Assembly: GCF_003967015.1 (NCBI RefSeq) | Contig: NZ_AP017560.1 | Location: 2,480,001 to 2,544,000 of the forward strand | DNA length: 64,000 bases | Direction: 5' to 3' | From: Pseudanabaena sp. ABRG5-3 | Lineage (GTDB): Bacteria; Cyanobacteriota; Cyanobacteriia; Pseudanabaenales; Pseudanabaenaceae | Shown: in pieces, positions 41,701 through 48,216 of the stretch | Position numbering within the stretch: position 1 is the stretch's first letter | Layout of the letters: each line of letters begins with the position of its first letter | Position numbers and translations under genes: made by a program | The notes under the pieces: generated by a model | What the model was told of the DNA's origin: nothing | Database searches by the model: none | Seen by the model: only the letters and a program-made list of their open reading frames with translations

Positions 41701-43729
41701 CTTACGCATTAATAGTCTCCTTGATGGTCATCTTGTGGATCTTGATGAGTTAGCCAAAATCATCCACAAGGCGCAACAGTGGCTACCCGACATTGAGGCG
41801 ATCGCTAGTGAAAACCGATGGCAGTTAAGCAGCACTATTTATCGGGCAATTTACGATGTTAAGGAAAAAAATCGACTCCAAGGACATGAGGAAGGAGTCT
41901 GGATTGCGGAATTTAGTCCTGATGGTTCCCAAATTGTGACGGGTGGTTTAGACAAAGTAATTAAGCTATGGCAGATTGATGGACAAGAAATAGCGCAAAT
42001 TAACTGGCATACAGGTGCGATTCGCAGTGCCACTTTTAGCCCTGATGGACAAATGATCTTGTCGAGCAGTAATGATAAAACACTCGCTCTCTGGAACCTC
42101 AAAGGCGATCGCCTACAAACTTTTGGAGGACATACTGGTACGGTTTGGAGTGCAAAGTTTAGTCCCAATGGGGAGCTGATTGTGTCAGGTAGTGCTGATC
42201 AAACCATTAAACTCTGGAAATTGGATGGTACAGAAATCTGCACAATCACAGGACACCGAGGAGATGTTCGCACAGTTTTATTTAGCCCCAATGGGAAATG
42301 GATTATCTCAGGTGGTGCGGATAAAACAATTATGATCTGGAGTCTTGATGGCACAATTGTCCAAAGTATCAAAGGACATAACGCTGATATTCGCAGCATG
42401 AGCATTAGTCCTTGCGGCACATTAATCGCCTCAGGTAGTGGTGATAATGTTCTCAAACTGTGGCATCTTACCCAAGATGCTGCCAATTCTGAATCTAGTG
42501 ATTCTGCGATCGCGATCGAGGAAGTATTTTCGATTCAAGCCCATTCCAGTGCGATTCGTAGCGTTAGTTTTAGTCCCGATGGCACAACCCTAGCCTCAGG
42601 TAGTGCCGATAAGCAAATTAAAATCTGGGATCTTTACGGGAGAGAACTGCAAATTTTTAAAGGGCATGACGAAGCTGTGCGATCGGTCAGCTTCAGTACT
42701 GATGGCAAAAGTTTGATTTCTGCGAGTCTCGATTGCACCGCACGCCTCTGGCAAATTGACAGCCGTGCCCAGCAGGTCTTGCATGGACATGTTGCGGCAG
42801 TGAGGAGCATTGCCTTTAGCCCCGATGGTCAACATATTGCCTCAGGTAGCCTTGACGATCAAATTAAAATCTGGGATTTAGAAGGTAATGAACTGCAAAC
42901 TATTGTTGGTGATAACGATATTCTCAGTGTTAGTTTTAGTCCTGATGGCAAGAGCCTATTAGTGGGTAGCGGTGATAGTGCCATTTCTTTGTGGTCAATT
43001 CATGGAAATCAACACCAACTGCAACGGACATTTACAGGACATAGTACGGCAGTCTGGTCTATAGACTTTAGCGCTGATGGTCAAAAAATTGTCTCTGGCA
43101 GCAGTGACAAGTCGGTGAAATTATGGAAAGTGGATGGAACCGAACTGGCGACTCTCAAGGGGCATAAATCAACGGTTTGGACGGTGCGATTTAGTCCCGA
43201 TGGTAATGCGATCGCTTCAGGTAGTGGTGACGACACAATCAAACTATGGAATCTTGATGGTACAGAACTACAAACTCTACGGGGTCATCGGAGTGCTGTT
43301 TGGAGCGTTTGTTTTAGTCCTGATGGTGAATATCTCGTATCAGGTAGTGGTGATAGTACGATCAAGCTATGGAATCTTGAAGGTCAATTAATCCAAACCT
43401 TTAGAGGTCATGAGGCGGGCATCTGGACAGTTAGTTTTAGCCCCGATGGACGCAGTATTATTTCGAGTAGCAGTGATAATACAATTAAGCTATGGAGTCT
43501 TGATGGAAAGACATTACAAACCCTAAAATGTCCAGATAGTACTCCGATAAGTCTGTGTTTTCGCCCCGATGGGTCTGGTTTTGCATCAGGGCATGGTGAT
43601 AATGTCATTAGGTTATGGAATCTTAATCTATCCGACCTCATTAACCAAGGTGTTGAGTGGCTACAGAACTATCTAAGTTACAACGCGAATGTCAGTCAAG
43701 AATATCGCAATTTGATCGGCAAACAGTAA
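38798..43729 (+). CDS. Giant STAND ATPase with 14 WD40 repeats
   Basis: This 1643-residue protein has, in order: a duplicated N-terminal segment (SPEVELALQQL and SPEIEDALQEL), an alpha/beta domain (LPAVMVVGLEANENVEALIKGL ... YPIVLWINDDVMKQMIKVAPDFESW) common in cyanobacterial STAND proteins, and TPR-like helices (about 270-500). The P-loop ATPase follows, with Walker A GNSGVGKSSF near 558 and Walker B VLIFDQFEEFF near 653. A coiled coil (about 930-970) and 14 WD40 repeats (about 1027-1610, the size of two seven-blade propellers) complete it. STAND proteins oligomerise after ligand sensing and drive an effector; the N-terminal domain is the probable effector-coupling part. No nuclease or CHAT motif is seen. 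It pairs with the ATPase at 37101. Confidence 0.85.
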   Translation: MSKVTNAHNRAEEDTTAINISPEVELALQQLTSQLDIYQNELVNSFSISPEIEDALQELSLLLDIYDGTFTLLLARCNYVNLRDRAIARLAEIVSTKIRQVRLEPTNKSIYHTIQNTTPAMRDGNLPAVMVVGLEANENVEALIKGLNQIREEFRKNCLYPIVLWINDDVMKQMIKVAPDFESWTTTIEFAIASEDLIDSLTAGTESLFHLSLSANLIDPSYSLGRISHLGGIYLSELGVALRDLHNQNQKIEPSLQAGLDFIRGMNTRDFAQALSYLQASYQYWQSIENDERQGLLLYQIGRRRYHLTKLEKHSHEENWRLVEQLFRQSLASFEKAERPDLMTHCYLQLQRTLHHLQSWSELRLISQQALEIHQIHGNVSHLASDYGFLAEAALEEKHWDAAIEYAKEAITLLANVPTNLHWLYSLYLCYLAQAHIQLGNRDEALTHLIEAKQRDHCGHPRMYIRILNELRDLYFSQGKYLEAFQTKQERCAIEQRYGYRAFIGAGQLQSGLEEHSSFAEKAHKTSISPEIHASGRKQDLDELIKRISEPRYKMIVLHGNSGVGKSSFVNAGLMPALQQSSFGGRDVIPISMRVYTSWEQELTYHLVEAIQLLQIDTAPLSSFTYSDKLHQDLILDLLVEQLRWNEAHNLRTVLIFDQFEEFFFVHKHSLSNRLRFFEFIGGLLSDFQYLSSIKVVLSLREDFIHCLLECNRVKGMSAIDNDILSKNVLYPMGNFSSAAAHATIETLTERAQFYLEPQLIDILVDDLKNEQDEVRPIELQIVGAQMQQDRISTIQQYQKLGSNPKEKLVQRYLDNVVYDCGKENYRLTNLLLYLLTDEQGTRPLKTYAELERSLQQLNTEFRDQNQAGMELDTRFDMTVEEEAEIESSKIELVLKILIGSGLVVLIPENAADRCQLVHDYLAVVIRKSQAPEIQKLQKELEQTQGELRQTVRQLEGSLKNSQAIADSLRINSLLDGHLVDLDELAKIIHKAQQWLPDIEAIASENRWQLSSTIYRAIYDVKEKNRLQGHEEGVWIAEFSPDGSQIVTGGLDKVIKLWQIDGQEIAQINWHTGAIRSATFSPDGQMILSSSNDKTLALWNLKGDRLQTFGGHTGTVWSAKFSPNGELIVSGSADQTIKLWKLDGTEICTITGHRGDVRTVLFSPNGKWIISGGADKTIMIWSLDGTIVQSIKGHNADIRSMSISPCGTLIASGSGDNVLKLWHLTQDAANSESSDSAIAIEEVFSIQAHSSAIRSVSFSPDGTTLASGSADKQIKIWDLYGRELQIFKGHDEAVRSVSFSTDGKSLISASLDCTARLWQIDSRAQQVLHGHVAAVRSIAFSPDGQHIASGSLDDQIKIWDLEGNELQTIVGDNDILSVSFSPDGKSLLVGSGDSAISLWSIHGNQHQLQRTFTGHSTAVWSIDFSADGQKIVSGSSDKSVKLWKVDGTELATLKGHKSTVWTVRFSPDGNAIASGSGDDTIKLWNLDGTELQTLRGHRSAVWSVCFSPDGEYLVSGSGDSTIKLWNLEGQLIQTFRGHEAGIWTVSFSPDGRSIISSSSDNTIKLWSLDGKTLQTLKCPDSTPISLCFRPDGSGFASGHGDNVIRLWNLNLSDLINQGVEWLQNYLSYNANVSQEYRNLIGKQ

Positions 43730-43738
43730 GTAGGGAGG

Positions 43739-44773
43739 CTATTCTGCATCTAGCTTTTTGATATACTCACCTAGTTCGCTGAAAGTACCAGCATAGGTGA
43801 CTGTTGGAGCGCTATAGCCTTTTAGTTCTACAGAATATTGCTTGAGAGGCAGTAATACTGCTGCATAGGGTGTATGGCTATAGGTCGTGGAACCGATCGC
43901 GACATCTAATCCTAATTGTTTAGTTGAGGACTCTAAGCGAAAGGCCGCATTCACCGTATCGCCTAAAGCGGTATAGTCGGGATGCTCGCTCGTTCCCATT
44001 TGCCCCACCATTGCATATCCCGTATTTACCCCTGCCCCAACACGTAATTTAAATGGCAAATCAAATTGTTGATTAAGTTCATTACTCATTTCATATAGTT
44101 CATGGAGCGCGCGGTAGACCTTGAGCATATCTTGGGTGGCAACTGTATCTAGGCTTTTCTCGGTGTCGTGAATCCAAACTGTCATCACAGCATCGCCAAT
44201 ATATTTATCTACCCAACTACCATAGCGATCAATAATTTCCCCTGCCCGTCGAAACCATGTACCGATCGCTTCTGAAAGAATATGTTCATCCATTTGTTGA
44301 GTTAGCTTAGTGAAGTCGCGAATATCAACTACTAAGACGGTGATCAGTTGCCGTTTATGCAGCATGGCTGTTGCCACTGCATCAGTAGTTTCTTCACTTG
44401 GAGATGCACCCGCATCAGGTACGGTTATAGTTTCAGGACAATAAAATTCTATATTGGTTTCTCCCAATGTAATGCGATCGCCATTTTTTAGACTGACAGG
44501 AATAGTCACCCTGCGCCCATTGACGAAGGAGCCGTTACGACTACCCAGATCGATTAAAAAATAGTTATTCTCTCCAACAATTTGAAACATCGCATGGTTA
44601 CGTGATGCACATTTATCGGACAGAGGGATATCATTTTCCGATCCTCGTCCTAATGTCCAAGAATACGCATTCACTAGAGGAATCTGCATCGCATCTTGAG
44701 ATCCGTGAATTACGATGTGTGTTTTCTCTTCCCAAGTTGTGACAGGCTGAATCACAAGGTTATTAACCCTCAA
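43739..44773 (-). CDS. FHA-domain class III adenylate cyclase
   Basis: The 344-residue protein has an N-terminal FHA domain (about 35-105: WTLGRGSENDIPLSDKCASRNHAMF, LGSRNGSFVNGRRV), which binds phospho-Thr. A class III cyclase domain follows (about 140-320). VLVVDIRDFTKL and YGSWVDKYIGDAVMTVW hold the two metal-binding Asp; the Lys of VDKYIGD and the TALGDTVNAAFRLES motif supply the nucleotide and transition-state residues, pointing to ATP as substrate. cAMP made in the cytosol would signal phosphorylation state. It is convergent with the STAND-WD40 gene with only nine bases between stops. Confidence 0.92.
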   Translation of the reverse strand: MRVNNLVIQPVTTWEEKTHIVIHGSQDAMQIPLVNAYSWTLGRGSENDIPLSDKCASRNHAMFQIVGENNYFLIDLGSRNGSFVNGRRVTIPVSLKNGDRITLGETNIEFYCPETITVPDAGASPSEETTDAVATAMLHKRQLITVLVVDIRDFTKLTQQMDEHILSEAIGTWFRRAGEIIDRYGSWVDKYIGDAVMTVWIHDTEKSLDTVATQDMLKVYRALHELYEMSNELNQQFDLPFKLRVGAGVNTGYAMVGQMGTSEHPDYTALGDTVNAAFRLESSTKQLGLDVAIGSTTYSHTPYAAVLLPLKQYSVELKGYSAPTVTYAGTFSELGEYIKKLDAE

Positions 44774-44980
44774 ATATGAATTTACAAAATTGATTTGCGT
44801 CTCTAGAAGTCCCTACTTTTGCTAATATACCGTTTTTTGATGGCGGCGAATAGTAAGTATCGCTATAGCCATTTGTGCCAGAATAAGTCAAAAGCCTCAA
44901 AACAGGGTTGGCGCTTAATACTACCTTGATCTTGCCAAGATCTTATGAAGTCTTGTGATAGTTATAAAATACCCATTCAA

Positions 44981-45090
44981 AAAACCCAATAGAGAGTTGC
45001 GACGCAAAACGTTGCAACTCTCTATTGGGTTTTACAACAAGAAAAATTTTAAAAGCGTTGCGAAGCAACGCTTTTAAAATTTTTCTTGTT
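44981..45090. repeat. Two consecutive palindromes upstream of the HlyD-like gene
   Basis: The first (44981-45000 with 45014-45033) has arms AAAACCCAATAGAGAGTTGC around a 13-base loop, family B-like. The second (45036-45061 with 45065-45090) has 26-base perfect arms around GAA with apex GTTGC-GAA-GCAAC. The gap 44774-45247 otherwise shows no gene; its 157 bases after 45090 should hold the promoter for the adaptor gene at 45248. Confidence 0.82.
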
Positions 45091-45247
45091 TTGGGTTTAA
45101 GCGCAAAGTGCTGTATGTTCTGATTTGAGTAGTGGTTACAGATATATAATGATCCTAGGGGGTGATGCAAATTAAAGGTAATTAACCTAAATTATTTACT
45201 TAGGTTTAAAATTTTACGCTACTAGCTTTATTCAGACTAAAATTTCG

Positions 45248-46597
45248 ATGCAAACTACCGTTTCCAAGAAACAAGAACAAAAAGAAGCCCGTAGACTCAA
45301 AAATGCTTGGAAAAATCCTTGGATCGTTGTGGTCTTAGTTGTGGTTTTACTAGGTGGTGGCTTTACTGTTTTTAGAGCGTTGACCAGCTCTAATCAAAGT
45401 ACAAATTCAGCTAATGACAAAACTGAACTAGTAGAATCTAAATCTTTAGCTCTCAAAATTAAAGCTAGTGGTTCGGTTGTCCCAATTGAAACTGTTAACC
45501 TCAGTCCTAAACAAGCAGGAAAGTTAGTTGAGTTATTAGTCGAGCAGGGGGCAAGGGTAGCGAAGGGACAGGTAATTGCAAGGATGGATAATGCCAACTT
45601 AGTTCCCCAACTCTATCAGGCTCAAGCTAATGCTGCGGCTATTGAGGCTAATTTAGCGAAATTACGCAATGGTAACCGTCCTGAAGATGTGGCGGCGGCT
45701 CAGGCAAGAGTTGAGTCAGCGAGGGGACGATTGGAAGCGGCCCGATCGCGCTTAGCCTTAAATAGTATGCGTACTTCGCGTTATCGCAATTTACAGGCTG
45801 AGGGTGCGATTTCCCGCGATCGCCTTGATGAGGTTTTAACGGATGATCGTAGTACTCAAGCAGATTTGCTCACTGCCGAAGCCAATCTTGCTGAAGCTAC
45901 CCGTCAGTTTGAGCAGTCCCGTAATGGTAGCCGTGCCGAAGATATTGCCCAAGCCGAAGCGCAACTTGCTCAAGCGATCGCGGGGATCAGAATTATTGAG
46001 GTGCAAATTGAAGACACCATCATCCGCGCTCCATTTGCAGGGGTTATTACTCAAAAATATGCCAATGCGGGAGCCTTTGTTACTCCGACCACTAGCGCTT
46101 CTTCCACCAATTCATCGACCTCTACTTCGATTGTGGCGATCGCTAATGGTTTAGAGATTATTGCTAAGGTTCCTGAAGTGGATATTTCGCAAATTAAAAT
46201 TGGTCAAGAAGTGGAAATAGTTGCCGATGCCTTTCCATCGGAAGTTTTTAAAGGCAAAGTACGCTTGATTGCACCTGAAGCGATTATTGAACAAAATGTG
46301 ACTTCTTTCCAAGTGCGTGTCACTTTAGAAACTGGCAAAGATAAATTGCAATCGGGAATGAATACAGATTTGCGCTTTATTGGTCAAAGAATCGATAATG
46401 CGCTAGTTGTGCCGACAGTAGCGATCGTCACTCAAGAAGGTAAAACGGGCTTACTCATTGCCGATGAAAAGGGGAAACCGAAATTCCAACCTGTGACCGT
46501 TGGCACAACTGTAGATAATCAAACTCAAATTTTAAGTGGTGCGAAAGTAGGCGATCGCGTATTTGTGAAATCACCAGAAACAAAGGCTAAGCCTTAG
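45248..46597 (+). CDS. HlyD-family membrane fusion (periplasmic adaptor) protein
   Basis: This 449-residue protein has an N-terminal membrane anchor (WIVVVLVVVLLGGGFTVFRAL). The barrel-sandwich halves follow (SGSVVPIETVNLSPKQAGKLVELLVEQGARVAKGQVIARMDN and DTIIRAPFAGVITQKYANAGAFV), with a long helical hairpin between (RNGNRPEDVAAAQARVESARGRLEAARS...). The C-terminal beta barrel ends with QPVTVGTTVDNQTQILSGAKVGDRVFVKSPE. Such proteins couple an inner-membrane ABC or RND exporter to the outer membrane. The exporter gene is not adjacent. The hairpin includes two repeats of a NGxRxEDxAxA motif. Confidence 0.92.
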   Translation: MQTTVSKKQEQKEARRLKNAWKNPWIVVVLVVVLLGGGFTVFRALTSSNQSTNSANDKTELVESKSLALKIKASGSVVPIETVNLSPKQAGKLVELLVEQGARVAKGQVIARMDNANLVPQLYQAQANAAAIEANLAKLRNGNRPEDVAAAQARVESARGRLEAARSRLALNSMRTSRYRNLQAEGAISRDRLDEVLTDDRSTQADLLTAEANLAEATRQFEQSRNGSRAEDIAQAEAQLAQAIAGIRIIEVQIEDTIIRAPFAGVITQKYANAGAFVTPTTSASSTNSSTSTSIVAIANGLEIIAKVPEVDISQIKIGQEVEIVADAFPSEVFKGKVRLIAPEAIIEQNVTSFQVRVTLETGKDKLQSGMNTDLRFIGQRIDNALVVPTVAIVTQEGKTGLLIADEKGKPKFQPVTVGTTVDNQTQILSGAKVGDRVFVKSPETKAKP

Positions 46598-46640
46598 TCA
46601 AATATAGATATTTTCAGGTTGCCGTGGGTAAACTGGAAAT

Positions 46641-46675
46641 GCAAATTACACCGTGCTTTGCACGGTATAATTTGC
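46641..46675. terminator. Palindrome between the HlyD-like and CobW-like genes
   Basis: GCAAATTACACCGTGC and GCACGGTATAATTTGC pair (one wobble) around TTT, in the interval between two convergent stop codons (46597 and 46685). It probably ends both transcripts, although T tracts are absent. Confidence 0.65.
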
Positions 46676-46684
46676 TATATCGAA

Positions 46685-47776
46685 CTACACTAAGCACAAA
46701 CGGAAACCATCGCGGAGTTTTTCATCATCAAGATGTCTGCCGATGAATACTAATTGATTCTTGCGGAGTTCATTGTCTTTCCAAGGGCGATCGCGAGTTG
46801 CGTCAAACTGCATATGTACCCCTTGAAATACCAGACGCTCTTCAGAACCAGCAAGATTAATAATTCCCTTAGAACGGAAAATATCTTGACCTTGGGTTCT
46901 TAATAGTTCACTAATCCATGCTTGGAATTTGTATGGATTTACTTCGCCTGCTTCCAAAATACTGATCGAACCAACCTCTTCATCATGGATATGGTGATGA
47001 TGCTCGTGATGATCATGCTTGTGTTCGTGATCATGCTTGTGTTCGTGATCATGCTTGTGTTCATGTTCATGTTCGTGTTCGTGGTCATGATCATCTGCTA
47101 ATTGAGCAGCGAGAAATTCGGGATTTTTTTCGAGAATTCGCTCAAGGTCAAAACCACCAACATTGAGAACTTTATTGATACTGCTCTCAATATCCTCAGT
47201 ATTAGTTTGATTTAACTGAACGCGATCGACTCTAGCTAGAACGTTTAGATGTTTGATTTTTGCTTCTAGTTCCTCTAGCTCCTCAGGAGTGACAAGATCA
47301 GTCTTATTCAGCAAAATCACATCCGCAAAGCCAATTTGTTCGAGAACTTCGCGATCGCCCCAATGTTGTTGGACATGCTTAGCATCAACTACTGTGACAA
47401 CCGCATCTAGAGCCACTTGCCGATGAATATCCTCATCCATAAAAAAGGTCTGCACAACAGGACCTGGATCGGCTAAGCCTGTAGTCTCGATTAAGAGATG
47501 ATCGAATTTGTTGCGGCGGCGCATCAGGTTGCCAATAATCCGAATTAGATCACCACGCACGGTGCAGCAAATACAACCATTGTTCATCTCAAAGATTTCT
47601 TCGTCAGCACCGATAACTAATTGCTGATCGATGCCTACCTCGCCAAATTCATTAACGATGACAGCGACTTTTTTACCATGCTCAGCCGTAAGAATGTGAT
47701 TGAGTAAAGTAGTTTTGCCTGCACCAAGAAAGCCAGTCAGGACGGTAGCGGGGACTTGTGCGGATGCGATGCTCAT
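46685..47776 (-). CDS. CobW/COG0523 GTP-dependent metallochaperone with His-rich loop
   Basis: The 363-residue protein has Walker A GFLGAGKTTLL, the metal motif GCICCTVRGDL (CxCC), switch/Walker B ETTGLADP, NKTD guanine motif and a CobW C-terminal domain (about 270-360). In between lies a long His/Asp/Glu/Lys loop of about 35 residues (DDHDHEHEHEHEHKHDHEHK and on) that binds metal ions. Such proteins use GTP to load or traffic Zn, Co or Ni. The His loop argues for zinc or nickel storage. The loop is encoded by 18-base direct repeats (47011-47064). No Zur box is obvious upstream. Confidence 0.93.
   Translation of the reverse strand: MSIASAQVPATVLTGFLGAGKTTLLNHILTAEHGKKVAVIVNEFGEVGIDQQLVIGADEEIFEMNNGCICCTVRGDLIRIIGNLMRRRNKFDHLLIETTGLADPGPVVQTFFMDEDIHRQVALDAVVTVVDAKHVQQHWGDREVLEQIGFADVILLNKTDLVTPEELEELEAKIKHLNVLARVDRVQLNQTNTEDIESSINKVLNVGGFDLERILEKNPEFLAAQLADDHDHEHEHEHEHKHDHEHKHDHEHKHDHHEHHHHIHDEEVGSISILEAGEVNPYKFQAWISELLRTQGQDIFRSKGIINLAGSEERLVFQGVHMQFDATRDRPWKDNELRKNQLVFIGRHLDDEKLRDGFRLCLV
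47011..47064. repeat. 18-base tandem repeat inside the CobW-like gene
   Basis: GATCATGCTTGTGTTCGT is repeated three times head to tail (47011, 47029, 47047; the last unit loses its final two bases). It encodes repeats of EHKHDH on the minus strand. Copy number could vary between strains by slippage. Confidence 0.9.
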
Positions 47777-47853
47777 AGACTATGCCAATTGCCTGCAATA
47801 CTGATAAAAAATGGACTAAATCAAATTATAGCGTTCTTACTTTGTAGAGATTT

Positions 47854-48057
47854 TTAACCACCACCAACAATGGTGACGATTTCTAGACGATCGTGGTTTT
47901 GGATAATTGTGTTTTCCCAGAGCTGACGATGTAAGATCTCGCCATTGTACTCCACAGCTACTAAGCGCGGATTTAGTCCTAAATATTTCAGCAATTCGAT
48001 CATGGTGAGATTTGGCTCACATGTGCGATCATCACCATTTACTTGCAACGTAATCAT
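47854..48057 (-). CDS. thiS: Sulfur carrier protein ThiS
   Basis: From ATG 48055-48057 the protein is 67 residues: MITLQVNGDDRTCEPNLTMI, ELLKYLGLNPRLVAVEYNGE, ILHRQLWE, then EIVTIVGGG. It has the ubiquitin-like fold pattern and ends in GlyGly(Gly), the tail that is adenylated and thiocarboxylated to donate sulfur for the thiazole of thiamine. An upstream ATG would add 14 residues absent from the family. ThiG/ThiO genes are not next to it. No TPP riboswitch is seen upstream. Confidence 0.9.
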   Translation of the reverse strand: MITLQVNGDDRTCEPNLTMIELLKYLGLNPRLVAVEYNGEILHRQLWENTIIQNHDRLEIVTIVGGG

Positions 48058-48107
48058 AGATATAAGTTTAAATTTCAATTTTTCCGATTTGGATTTCATC
48101 CTGTATG

Positions 48108-48144
48108 GTGAAGTTTTTTAGCGCAATAGATTAAAAAACTTCAC
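48108..48144. repeat. Inverted repeat between thiS and the P-type ATPase gene
   Basis: GTGAAGTTTTTTA and its complement (48132-48144) pair with an 11-base spacer GCGCAATAGAT. It lies in the divergent interval upstream of thiS and the ATPase gene (48217), so an operator role for either promoter is conceivable. Confidence 0.5.
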
Positions 48145-48216
48145 ACAAGCGACTGGAGATGCTGTAATTACATCATCTTAGAGGTCTTAATACTTCAATA
48201 CTAAAACGATACCTGT

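Noticed and set aside
47011-47064. Possible CRISPR-like direct repeats
   Set aside because: 18-base head-to-tail units without spacers, inside a coding His-rich loop.
48058-48216. TPP riboswitch upstream of thiS
   Set aside because: No conserved THI-box strings found in the interval; only a small inverted repeat.
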